NCBI GenBank assembly: GCA_016177315.1
Contig: JACOVN010000068.1
Span: forward strand, 1-11,451
Direction: 5' to 3'
Length of the DNA: 11,451 nt
DNA from: Candidatus Woesearchaeota archaeon
Lineage (GTDB): Archaea; Nanobdellota; Nanobdellia; Woesearchaeales; UBA12501
In this document: piece after piece, positions 1 through 7,557 of the stretch
How positions within the stretch are numbered: position 1 is the stretch's first letter
How the letters are laid out: each line of letters opens with the position of its first letter
The notes under the pieces: model-generated
Database searches by the model: none
What the model was told of the DNA's origin: nothing
The model's input: only the letters and a program-made list of their open reading frames with translations
Position numbers and translations under genes: made by a program

Positions 1-1608
1 GCATTTGCACTGATACAATTAAGTACCAGTATACATCATTTTGATAACGAAGGATTTTGCATTCAGAGCACAGAAGCAAGAATTCTCGATTTAAGCAGTG
101 ACAAAGCAAATGTTACTGCATATAATACTCCACTACATAATTGGACTGCATGTTCGGTAATTGGAGCTGATTTCAATCATGATGGCATAGAAGATTTTAC
201 GACAGCTCCTTCCTGTGGGCTCATTTTAACAGAACCAGTAGTTCAGGTGGTCTATGGGAGTAATCAATTGGAGGATAAGATCCAGTTAGATGGAGCAGAG
301 CCAGCAAATATTACTATCGATATAAAGCTTGAAGATGAAGTTTTTTCTTTGGGGCATACAGATATCGATAAGAATGGCATTGCTGATTTACTGATTGGAA
401 CGTCGACAAGAAGTCTTATCTTCTATGGAAAGGAGATAAATATCCCGACTATTCTTTTAACTGAGGACGATGCAGATATTATCATATACGAGTTGCAGCT
501 CTCTAGACATCGTGGGATAATCGTAAGCGGAGGAGATGTAAATGGTGACAATTTTGGTGACATCATCTTAGGAGTACCAAATGTTAATTTTTCTAACAGG
601 TTGTATGCTGGGGTGGTTCATGTGGTTTATGGCAATAACTTCCCACACGGAACCATTATTGATATTGCTATTGAAAAAGCAGACATCACTATCTACGGAG
701 AGAAGGAAAATGACAAGCTTGGAAATGATGTTGCCATCGGCGATATTAATCAAGATGGTTTTGTAGATATTATTATTGGTGCAAGAAAGGCGGCGGGTGG
801 GAAGGGTAAGGCGTATATTATTTATGGTAGGAGAAATTTCCCACCTAAGCATGTTATTGATTTAGCTACAGAGGAGGCAGATATAACCATCATTGGAGAG
901 TCCATGGACGATGAGTTTGGGAATTCTGTATTTGGTGCAGATGTTAATGGAGATGGTATTGATGACATCATTATCGGCGCAATGAGAGCAGACGCTAGCG
1001 GCAGAGAGAAGAGTGGAAAGGTGTATGTTATTTATGGAAGGGAGGATTTCACACCAAAGGAGATTATAGATTTAAGCAGTAGAGCAGCAGATCTTACTAT
1101 TCTTGGTCAAGATGCTAATTTCCGTCTCGGGAGTACCGTTTCTTCTGGGGATATCAATGCAGACACTATAGGAGATTTGCTGGTTGGCTCTTCCACGCCA
1201 ACGCAAGCAATCAGCTACGTACTCTATGGGAGGAGAGATTTTGAATCAAATACTGTTATTGACTTAGCGACAATCCAGGCCAATATCACGGTATATTATG
1301 ATGATTATTGGTTACCGACTGTAGATTTTGACAACATTGTTCTTGCTCAGATTAGCGAACCTATGGCTCTCGCTGCTGGCGATGTAAATGGTGACTTTGT
1401 GGATGACCTCTTAATAGGAAATCCGTTTTCTAAACCATACGTTCTCGGAGCAGGTTTCGGCACAGCGTATGTTATCTACGGCGAAGGCTGCCCCTGCAAT
1501 GGCCTGTTGGAAATTAAGCCAGGACAGAATCAAGGAGAATTGAAACATGGCTGTTCTCCTGGGACATGGAAAATCGGAGAGAAAGAAATTGGCTGGAATC
1601 AGGGATAG
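1..1608 (+). CDS. Secreted FG-GAP (integrin-alpha-type) seven-repeat beta-propeller protein, 5' partial
   Basis: The frame is open from base 1 with no convincing start, so the gene begins upstream; the GTG at 247 is only an internal codon. Seven FG-GAP repeats are visible, each ending in a hydrophobic strand such as YVIYG. Each has a calcium-binding loop of the DxNxDGxxD type: DFNHDGIED (169-195), DIDKNGIAD (361-387), DVNGDNFGD (535-561), DINQDGFVD (742-768), DVNGDGIDD (940-966), DINADTIGD (1150-1176) and DVNGDFVDD (1381-1407). Spacing is 58-77 residues, as in integrin-alpha propellers. Seven repeats would close one complete propeller, so little more than a signal peptide may be missing, although further upstream domains cannot be excluded. 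Five N-x-S/T sequons suggest glycosylation. A CPC motif and a short tail with no membrane anchor follow the last blade. The likely role is extracellular binding or adhesion; the ligand is unknown. Its 3' end overlaps the next gene by 62 bases. Confidence 0.9.
   Translation, partial: AFALIQLSTSIHHFDNEGFCIQSTEARILDLSSDKANVTAYNTPLHNWTACSVIGADFNHDGIEDFTTAPSCGLILTEPVVQVVYGSNQLEDKIQLDGAEPANITIDIKLEDEVFSLGHTDIDKNGIADLLIGTSTRSLIFYGKEINIPTILLTEDDADIIIYELQLSRHRGIIVSGGDVNGDNFGDIILGVPNVNFSNRLYAGVVHVVYGNNFPHGTIIDIAIEKADITIYGEKENDKLGNDVAIGDINQDGFVDIIIGARKAAGGKGKAYIIYGRRNFPPKHVIDLATEEADITIIGESMDDEFGNSVFGADVNGDGIDDIIIGAMRADASGREKSGKVYVIYGREDFTPKEIIDLSSRAADLTILGQDANFRLGSTVSSGDINADTIGDLLVGSSTPTQAISYVLYGRRDFESNTVIDLATIQANITVYYDDYWLPTVDFDNIVLAQISEPMALAAGDVNGDFVDDLLIGNPFSKPYVLGAGFGTAYVIYGEGCPCNGLLEIKPGQNQGELKHGCSPGTWKIGEKEIGWNQG
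1534..1537 (+). promoter_or_regulatory. Ribosome binding site supporting the 1547 start
   Basis: GGAG lies within AAGGAGA, nine bases before the ATG at 1547. It supports a start inside the 3' end of the FG-GAP gene. The alternative ATG at 1622 has only a weak purine stretch upstream. Confidence 0.5.
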
Positions 1609-3334
1609 ATTTCAAGCATCGATGCATCGTGATACCTTACTCTTTGGTATCGCCTTTATTGTTGTACTCTCGCTCATCTTCTTCTTTGGGGTTGGTGCCC
1701 TGCTCGACAATAGACTTTACCATACCTACCCTATCACCTTTGTGGATTACGACCATTTCCTTCTCTGGGCAATGGCTGAAGCAGCGTATGATCAAGGGCA
1801 TTACCTCTACCTCCCAAGCTACGTAACACTGGGATTTGAAAAAATGCTTACCCATGTCCCTCCAGGATTGGCTCACCTCACAGCCATTATGGCATATACA
1901 ACCGGTTTGCCAGTCTATGATGCCATGCAATTCCTCTATCTGTTCCTCTTTGTTTTCCTTGCCATACCATTTCTCTTCCTCTTCCTAGAGAACAGAAAAG
2001 AAATCCTCATTCTTTCCCTTGCCTTGCTCCCCCTTCTGTTCAAGAAGAACTTCATCCATGCCATCATGGCAGCCCAGCTTCCCCTTCTGTTGTCCACTCT
2101 TTTTCTCTTCTGCCTTATCCTTGCCTTTTACACCAAGGGCCTAAAAACATCCGCTATCATTGCTTTGCTCCTTTCGGCTGCGATGATCAGTCATCCTTCT
2201 GCTCTCTTCTTCTCTGTTCTTTTTCTCTTCTTCGCAGAATGCCTGGAATGGTATACGAAGAAATTTTCTGCTGCGTATCGGAAGGAAACGCTGAAGTTCT
2301 ATGGGATGACAGTGTTTTTCTTCCTCATCCTCACCAGTGTTTACATCACCATCTTTACCTTAGGCTCATTGCCGAACTACCTTACTGCAGAGCATGCCTT
2401 CACAATCAAGAGCATTTCTCCCTCTGAGTTCAATCCTAAATTTGTTTCCATGCAGAGCTTCCCCTTCTCCGTTCTACTCTTTATCGGCTTTGGCATTATC
2501 ATTTCCCTCTTTGTGCCCTTCCGGCATAAATTTGTCCTCTTCTTTTTCCTCCTTATTTCGAATCTGAATTACTTCAGTTTCCTTCCTACGTTAGACTACC
2601 GAGCATTCCAGCTCCGATTTCTCTGGCCCATCCTCCTTGCACCCTTCTTCGGGATTGGTGTATATTTTTTACTGGAGCGCTTGTGCAGGAAGCGGTGGGG
2701 TCAAAAGGGCATGCTCATCGGTAGCATGACACCTAGTTTGCTCATTGCTCTTCTTTTTCTGTACCAGATGACCAGCGTCAAACTGACAGAGGCGGAGAGG
2801 GGGACAGCCATTACCCAAGAGCAATACGAGGCTTTTCAATGGCTGGAAAACAATGTGAAGGAAAGCGAAGACATCCTCTTCCTCTTCGGTGACGGGTACA
2901 GCCTGAGCATCATCGCAGTAAAACAGCAACGGGCAAGAATTTCCGCACAAGACATATGGGACTTGATGGCTACCAATTTTTCCAATGTTACTATCTCTCC
3001 TATTGTTCCTCTCCAGGGCATTGAAGTGCGGGCAGTCTTCAAAAACGCTAGGATACAATCTATCCAAGAAGCCTTTACCGAGCGTCTCGATCAACTCTCC
3101 AGGCGAAGTATTTGTGATTTTGATTACTATGTCCTCGATAGGCGGACGAAGCGGAAGGGCAGTTTAGATAACCAAACAGTAATTCATGGAAACAGTGCGC
3201 TTGTGCCAAACCCTGTGCTCTTCAATTTGCTCTTCTCGAAACGCACGTCGGAAAAAAATGTCACCGCACTTACCTTCATGAATGACCAAGTGGTAGTTTT
3301 AAGGAATAAGAAGAAGGGTGGTGACTGTGTCTAA
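1547..3334 (+). CDS. STT3/AglB-like GT-C membrane protein with degenerate catalytic-type motif (glycosyltransferase candidate)
   Basis: A 595-residue polytopic protein with a basic N-terminus, about 11 hydrophobic segments (residues 30-408) and an outside-facing C-terminal domain (about 425-595). It follows the GT-C plan. The first outer loop carries DYDHF (67-71), matching the acidic DxD-type motif of STT3 and dolichol-phosphate-sugar transferases, followed by a VPPGL segment (104-108). A DYRAFQLRFLWP stretch (350-361) resembles the R-x-L-x-F segment of AglB. Just after the last helix, YEAFQWLENN and then FGDGY (447-451) sit where AglB has its WWDYG motif, but both tryptophans are gone. It may therefore use a lipid-linked sugar without being a standard oligosaccharyltransferase. 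The ATG at 1547 follows AAGGAGA (1532-1538) at normal spacing. The ATG at 1622 (residue 26) would instead avoid the overlap with the FG-GAP gene. The next gene overlaps its stop. Membrane topology and fold class are clear; the substrate is not. Confidence 0.75.
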   Translation: MAVLLGHGKSERKKLAGIRDRFQASMHRDTLLFGIAFIVVLSLIFFFGVGALLDNRLYHTYPITFVDYDHFLLWAMAEAAYDQGHYLYLPSYVTLGFEKMLTHVPPGLAHLTAIMAYTTGLPVYDAMQFLYLFLFVFLAIPFLFLFLENRKEILILSLALLPLLFKKNFIHAIMAAQLPLLLSTLFLFCLILAFYTKGLKTSAIIALLLSAAMISHPSALFFSVLFLFFAECLEWYTKKFSAAYRKETLKFYGMTVFFFLILTSVYITIFTLGSLPNYLTAEHAFTIKSISPSEFNPKFVSMQSFPFSVLLFIGFGIIISLFVPFRHKFVLFFFLLISNLNYFSFLPTLDYRAFQLRFLWPILLAPFFGIGVYFLLERLCRKRWGQKGMLIGSMTPSLLIALLFLYQMTSVKLTEAERGTAITQEQYEAFQWLENNVKESEDILFLFGDGYSLSIIAVKQQRARISAQDIWDLMATNFSNVTISPIVPLQGIEVRAVFKNARIQSIQEAFTERLDQLSRRSICDFDYYVLDRRTKRKGSLDNQTVIHGNSALVPNPVLFNLLFSKRTSEKNVTALTFMNDQVVVLRNKKKGGDCV

Positions 3335-3713
3335 CAGAACCTATAACTCCATGCAGTCATGGGTGCAATCGCACCGTGAAATTGCCTATCTCCTACTCTG
3401 CTTTGTCTACCTATTCTTGCTCTTCCTGGTAACATTTCATAAAGAAACATTTTTCACTATTTTCCTCTTTACTGCAAAATTATTCTACCTCTTTGCCCTG
3501 CCAGGATACTGCCTCCTCCTCCACAAACGAAAAGACATACCGTTTGCCACCAGGTTGGTTGTCGGGATTGCACTGCAACTGGCTCTGCTTTTGATTGCTA
3601 GCTACTATCTGGGTATTTTGGGAGTCCACATCCGATACCACCATTATATACTCCCCCCTCTCTCTATCCTTTTGGGGCTGCTTCTCTATTGGTATCGAAG
3701 TTCAGAGAAATAG
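3327..3713 (+). CDS. Small four-helix membrane protein, function unknown
   Basis: About 128 residues with four predicted membrane helices (roughly 22-41, 45-67, 79-100 and 108-126, counted from the GTG at 3318) and short basic loops. The segment LPGYCLLLHKRK followed by a helix starting RLVVGIAL recalls membrane modules of DUF1616 type and the LPG-loop region seen in some archaeal polyprenyl-sugar GT-C proteins; this is a loose resemblance only. Three in-frame GTGs (3318, 3321, 3327) compete. The one at 3327 has AGAAGG nine bases upstream and an 8-base overlap with the GT-C gene, so it was chosen; the ATG at 3351 is a fallback. Tight coupling to the GT-C gene suggests a shared function, perhaps an accessory subunit or half of a split transporter or transferase. 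It is the last gene of the + strand group. Confidence 0.7.
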   Translation: MSNRTYNSMQSWVQSHREIAYLLLCFVYLFLLFLVTFHKETFFTIFLFTAKLFYLFALPGYCLLLHKRKDIPFATRLVVGIALQLALLLIASYYLGILGVHIRYHHYILPPLSILLGLLLYWYRSSEK

Positions 3714-3721
3714 GAAATAAA
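3705..3721 (-). terminator. Possible T-rich archaeal terminator of the minus-strand operon
   Basis: Immediately after the TAA of the 479-residue gene, the minus strand reads as a pyrimidine-rich TTTATTTCCTATTTCTC stretch. Archaeal RNA polymerase can stop at T-rich runs without a hairpin. The runs here are short and interrupted, and they overlap the end of the convergent gene, so the call is weak. Confidence 0.25.
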
Positions 3722-5161
3722 TTACCTCAATTCCGTTCCTGTGACCCGTTCCTTCACCGGCTTCTCCCGCTCTTTTTTGAGTGGGTCCAAGAACCTTATT
3801 TTCTTAAACTCTTCTTTCAGTTTCTCCGGCAATGCTTCTGTTACTGAGGTATATATCCTGGGATGGGCTTTCTTCAAGGCCATGGCCATAAGCATGCACA
3901 CCTCTCTTGGAATCTTGTACTTCTGTTGTATCTCATCCACCTTGGCAAAATCAGCTCTCTCCAGCGCAAAAGTTCGCAGATTCTTGTAGGCGTCATGGTA
4001 TCTCGCATAGACATCCGGGACAACATAAAGGTGCAAATATTTATTCAAGCGTTTTGCCTTGATGAGTTTTCTGAGCATATCTTCATCAATGAAATATGTT
4101 CTGCGGAGCAAGAACGCTAGTAATGCGGTGAAGAGGTTTTGGAGGATGCCCATGATCAGTTGCCTGTTCTTTAGAATGGAGTAACCAAGGAAGAACAGCA
4201 ACGGGATGGCAATCATGGCTGGGATATACCAGGGAATCTGGAAGCCAAGCATGGGTGCTTCCAAGGTTGGCTTGATGGTTACTGGAACAAGCTCTAGATC
4301 CTCATCTTGATCAGAAATGGCCTTCACCACCATTCTAAAGGGTTGATCGATGATCTGGGTTTGCAATGTGAAGGATACCTCCTGGTTCGGCTGGAGCAAA
4401 TCATAGTTTGGAGGATTGAGAGAGATAATGCGTACCGTATCGGGCAACTCTAAAACAACCTGTACATTGGTTTGATCGGCAAATCCCATATTCTTAACGA
4501 TAATTCTCCAGTTAACTATGGCGTTTTCCTTCACAGAGAATTCTGCAAGCCGTATGCCTTGCTTCAGATCAAAGACACGTTTGCCATCTGCAAGTATTTG
4601 CACTATCTCCAAGCGAACCGTGGGTGCGCTCACGACCATCTCTATCGGCAGTGCTGGTACAAAAAACCGTCGAGGGGGGCCAGGAAAAGTAGGATTCTTT
4701 TCCTGAGGTTGCAGCTGAAGATCTCCTTGGACGATGAGTTGGAAAGTATCTGTATCATCATTCTTCACACAGGTCGTATCATCCTTCACCGTAATGGTGA
4801 TTGTATACGTCCCACCCTGCCCGGCAACAGGAGTGAATTCAATCAATCCCGAACCGCTGTTGATATCGAAGAGGCTAGTATCATCGGAAAACGTCAATGT
4901 GTCTCCATCTGTATCCGATGCCTGTACTAATTTACTGAATTGAACTCCGACATTGGCCACATCGTCTTCGATGGAAGTAATCGTGGGAGGATGATTGATG
5001 CAGATTTCTCCTAAGGCACTATTGGAATCATTCGTCGCTAATCCAGTAATCCAGAAATACCACTGTACATCCTGGTAGATGAGGTAGGCATTGAGTGAGG
5101 ATAGGACTACAAAGATGCCAAGCAGGAGTACCAGATTTTTGAATTTCGTTTCCTTTTCCAT
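3722..5161 (-). CDS. Membrane protein with two Ig-like ectodomains and a cytosolic C-terminal domain
   Basis: 479 residues. An N-terminal helix (about 10-28) is followed by an ITGLATND segment and a cadherin/He_PIG-type Ig domain (58-146). That domain shows NHPPTI, ASDTDGDTLTF, FDI..G.I.FTP and YTITITVKDD, the hallmarks of the putative-Ig fold. Cys54 and Cys131 bracket it and could pair. A proline-rich linker leads to a second beta-sandwich (about 180-298) of the CARDB/NEW3 type, then a membrane helix (about 308-330) and a second hydrophobic stretch (335-352). A charged, helical, presumably cytosolic region of about 125 residues ends the protein; I do not recognise it. An outside binding module joined to an inside domain suggests anchoring or signal transfer, which is inference. 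It starts 12 bases after the preceding gene, with TGAGG about 9-10 bases before its ATG. It is the last gene of the minus-strand block. Confidence 0.85.
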   Translation of the reverse strand: MEKETKFKNLVLLLGIFVVLSSLNAYLIYQDVQWYFWITGLATNDSNSALGEICINHPPTITSIEDDVANVGVQFSKLVQASDTDGDTLTFSDDTSLFDINSGSGLIEFTPVAGQGGTYTITITVKDDTTCVKNDDTDTFQLIVQGDLQLQPQEKNPTFPGPPRRFFVPALPIEMVVSAPTVRLEIVQILADGKRVFDLKQGIRLAEFSVKENAIVNWRIIVKNMGFADQTNVQVVLELPDTVRIISLNPPNYDLLQPNQEVSFTLQTQIIDQPFRMVVKAISDQDEDLELVPVTIKPTLEAPMLGFQIPWYIPAMIAIPLLFFLGYSILKNRQLIMGILQNLFTALLAFLLRRTYFIDEDMLRKLIKAKRLNKYLHLYVVPDVYARYHDAYKNLRTFALERADFAKVDEIQQKYKIPREVCMLMAMALKKAHPRIYTSVTEALPEKLKEEFKKIRFLDPLKKEREKPVKERVTGTELR

Positions 5162-5173
5162 GCTCCATGGTCC

Positions 5174-5590
5174 TCACTTCTTTACGAGCACAGAGACTTT
5201 TCCAGTGTAGTTTCCCACTGTTGCATCTTTCGGGATAATGGCAACAATATCCACGAGCAGCTTCTCTTTCGGCTGAAGTGTAAAAATCTGTTTTGGTTTC
5301 TCGATAAAGGATGCCAAGTCTCCCTCTACCAATACCTCAATCTGCCTTTGTTGATCCATGATATTCTGAATGGCTAGCTTTCTTGTTGTTTTCCCTCCTG
5401 CAGGAACAATCCCCATATTGAAGGTATCCGTATCCACTGCTATGCCAATGTCCCCTTTCTGAGAAACTCCAATTTTTGCCTCATACACGACTATCTGATC
5501 GATCTTATAGAGCGTATACCCTATGGAAACTAAGCCAATGGTCATGAAGATGGCGGAAAGCACCAAGAGGAGCAATGGTTTTGGCTTCAT
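5174..5590 (-). CDS. Small N-anchored Ig-like surface protein
   Basis: 138 residues. An uncleaved signal-anchor helix (about 5-29) precedes one beta-sandwich domain (about 47-138). The strand pattern FNMGIVPAGGKTTRKLAIQN, then a conserved-looking FTLQPKEKLLVDI and GNYTGKVSVLV, matches the ASH/DUF916-like Ig folds found in cell-surface and periplasmic proteins. There is one NYT sequon. The ATG overlaps the TGA of the upstream 410-residue gene in an ATGA junction, so the two are probably translationally coupled and may be partners in one complex. I see no enzymatic motif. The specific role is unknown; the membrane-anchored extracellular topology is well supported. Confidence 0.8.
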   Translation of the reverse strand: MKPKPLLLLVLSAIFMTIGLVSIGYTLYKIDQIVVYEAKIGVSQKGDIGIAVDTDTFNMGIVPAGGKTTRKLAIQNIMDQQRQIEVLVEGDLASFIEKPKQIFTLQPKEKLLVDIVAIIPKDATVGNYTGKVSVLVKK

Positions 5591-6813
5591 ACGTACTCAT
5601 ACCTCTTTTTTCTGGCGTACAGGAACCAGATGATGTTGCTGACAACCAGGATGAAAATAATCATGATAAGGATATTCATTGCCGTGAAGAATGGCTTCTT
5701 TGGCCTTTCTCCGATGCGGAAACCCCCTGTTCGCTCTTCAGCCTTTAATCTCCCTTCAGCATCGAAGAGCTTGAATTCCCCATTGGTGGCTACCACACCA
5801 CCAGTAAAGTAAACTCGCACTTCAATAGTATACACTCCCATGCTCAATCCGCCGGTGGCATCTAAATATCCTGTCAAGGTTTTTCTTTCAAAGGGTTTGA
5901 GGGTTTCTGTTGGCGTCTTGAAGCTTTTCATGACTTCCGTACCTTGTTTCAAGAATACCTCTGCGTAGATATTCTCAAAGGGCTGGTTCCATTTGCTCTC
6001 TACAGTAATCTCAAATGGAATCACTTTCCCTAAGGTGCCTTCTTGGGTAAAGGAAACAATTTCAAAACCATACTCCCCAATTCGGAAAAAGGCTTCTTTT
6101 TGCATGCTCAACCCATCATAGAATATGGTTGCAGTAACCTTATACTGCCCTTTTTTTGCCTTGCTTCCCTCCATCTCTGCCTTCATCGAAGCTCCTAACC
6201 AGGAAGCAACATTCTCTACAGTATCACTATCCAGCATGGCAACCAGCTGATTAGTCAACACATCGTACACTTCAAACTTTGTTGTTGCCTTGAGAACGGT
6301 TTCTGTCCCTAAATTTTGGATGTTTGCTACCAGTCCTACCGGATCCCCCTCTCCTCCAGGACTTGCTGAAATACTTGCTCCCAGGTACTTTCCTGGATGC
6401 AAGCCACGAATCGTAATCATGGTGGCAACTCCAGCCTGGAGGTTAATGCCTCCTTTGCTCTTCTCATTCCGTTCTTCGTACGCACTAATGCCGATTCTCG
6501 AAACCCCTGGAGCAACGACATCCTCAGGAATTTTCAAGGTGACATAGAATTTCTTCATTTCAAAAGGCTCCAACGGAATCGTATCTTCGCTGATTGTTAA
6601 GCTGCCTTCCAATCTTCCCCCTTCGTAGAAGGGCATAATCCTTGCATTGAGCGGAATGTTGTTGGTGTTGGTAACGTAGAAATCAAAGGTTCGCTCATAA
6701 CCTGGTATGAGATTCATCCGGATGACACCTGGCCGCAAACCAATGCCGAGAGCAGGAGGAATAAGAAAGAGGAGTACAAGGGCGAGAGAGAGTAAGGAAA
6801 GCCTCTTTTTCAT
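5587..6813 (-). CDS. Surface protein: signal peptide, DUF916-like and further Ig-like domains, C-terminal membrane anchor
   Basis: About 408 residues. The signal peptide ends at PPALG. A first domain (about 25-138) has the pattern LRPGVIRMNLIPG, FDFYVTNTNN, ISEDTIPLEPFEMKKFYVTLKIPE and VATMITIRG, which resembles the DUF916/WxL-interacting beta-sandwich. Two more Ig-like segments follow (about 145-247 and 250-350), then a spacer, a single membrane helix (about 378-398) and a short basic tail, ARKKRYEYV. This order (signal, DUF916-like, Ig, anchor, short tail) parallels the WxL-associated anchored proteins of Gram-positive bacteria; the comparison is from memory of architecture. A TTG at 6819 could add two residues. 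The ATG at 6813 gives a typical MKKR signal-peptide start. Purine-rich AAGGAGAAGGAA (6825-6836) lies upstream and overlaps the previous stop. The 3' end overlaps the next gene by four bases. Probable role: structural or binding component of an envelope complex. Confidence 0.85.
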   Translation of the reverse strand: MKKRLSLLSLALVLLFLIPPALGIGLRPGVIRMNLIPGYERTFDFYVTNTNNIPLNARIMPFYEGGRLEGSLTISEDTIPLEPFEMKKFYVTLKIPEDVVAPGVSRIGISAYEERNEKSKGGINLQAGVATMITIRGLHPGKYLGASISASPGGEGDPVGLVANIQNLGTETVLKATTKFEVYDVLTNQLVAMLDSDTVENVASWLGASMKAEMEGSKAKKGQYKVTATIFYDGLSMQKEAFFRIGEYGFEIVSFTQEGTLGKVIPFEITVESKWNQPFENIYAEVFLKQGTEVMKSFKTPTETLKPFERKTLTGYLDATGGLSMGVYTIEVRVYFTGGVVATNGEFKLFDAEGRLKAEERTGGFRIGERPKKPFFTAMNILIMIIFILVVSNIIWFLYARKKRYEYV

Positions 6814-6834
6814 TTTCAAACATATTCCTTCTCC

Positions 6835-7557
6835 TTATTCTGGAGGCTCGGCCCCGCCTGTGATATTATTCCAGGCAAAGAAGGAAACCGTGATATAGCG
6901 ATCGATACCCTCTGCTTCACACAGCTCATCAATCCTGATTTGCAAATGCGGATTTATCGTTTCTGTTACACCTAAACTATCGTTCCTACAAAGGAGAGTT
7001 CCAAAGCTGCTATTGAGAAGCGCGGGCGTGCTATTCACATCAATCAACTGCTGCATGAAGGTCTCACAAGGAAGCGTGCCTGAAGGCCCTCCTGTTGTAT
7101 TAATCTCCTGGCTGTTGCTCAATTGGGCTCCCTTGCAGTACCATTCATACGCAGAGGCATTGGCTCCTGCTCGCAGGCTGACGTTCACATTTCCTACGTT
7201 GCTCACTCTGACAGAGCCATTGGTGGCATTCAAGGTAGCAGTCCAATTAATCTTTAAATACCCAAAGGGAGTCTCAGGATCACCAGAGGCTCTTCCGCTG
7301 CTCCGCAACATTGCTGTTCCATTCCCCTCTATCACAAACCCCTCCCCAAAATCCCAGCCTCCTTGGACTGTAATAGCCACATTGGAAACAATGGTGACAT
7401 TCGCAACTGCCGTTTCCTGATCATTAGTGGCTCGAGCAGGCATACCAGTAATGGTTAGTAACCCTGGCCGCACTGCCAGGAAGATGCCGCTGACTGCGAT
7501 GAGTAAGGAAACCGTGATGAGGATGCTCAAGGCTTTATTGGAAAGGGCTTCATCCAC
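6835..7557 (-). CDS. Pilin-like or N-anchored secreted protein with 12 N-glycosylation sequons
   Basis: About 240 residues from the GTG at 7557, chosen because GAGGTG (7565-7570) sits seven bases before it and the overlap with the previous gene falls to 8 bases. An ATG at 7578 would add seven residues. A polar N-terminus (MDEALSNKA) precedes one hydrophobic helix (LSILITVSLLIAVSGIFLAV), a layout compatible with an archaeal pilin or signal-anchor. The ectodomain is rich in Asn, Thr and Ser and contains twelve N-x-S/T sequons (NVT, NGT, NWT, NAT, NGS, NVS, NAS, NTT, NST, NSS, NDS, NIT). It also has four cysteines in its C-terminal half. It lies two genes from AglB, which makes it the best local substrate candidate for N-glycosylation. 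An LTITGMPARATND segment after the helix resembles the ITGLATND of the 479-residue protein. No enzymatic motif is visible, and assembly into a filament is not shown. Confidence 0.8.
   Translation of the reverse strand: MDEALSNKALSILITVSLLIAVSGIFLAVRPGLLTITGMPARATNDQETAVANVTIVSNVAITVQGGWDFGEGFVIEGNGTAMLRSSGRASGDPETPFGYLKINWTATLNATNGSVRVSNVGNVNVSLRAGANASAYEWYCKGAQLSNSQEINTTGGPSGTLPCETFMQQLIDVNSTPALLNSSFGTLLCRNDSLGVTETINPHLQIRIDELCEAEGIDRYITVSFFAWNNITGGAEPPE

Noticed and set aside
2669..3094. Open minus-strand frame of 141 codons inside the GT-C gene
   Set aside because: Shadow of the real gene; the cysteine/histidine-rich translation has no coherent hydrophobic or domain pattern.
6881..7518. 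A 14-bp sequence (AAGGAAACCGTGAT) present at 6881 and 7505
   Set aside because: Both copies encode ITVS in hydrophobic strands or helices of the same protein; the match is explained by amino-acid and codon similarity and is too short for a mobile or regulatory repeat.
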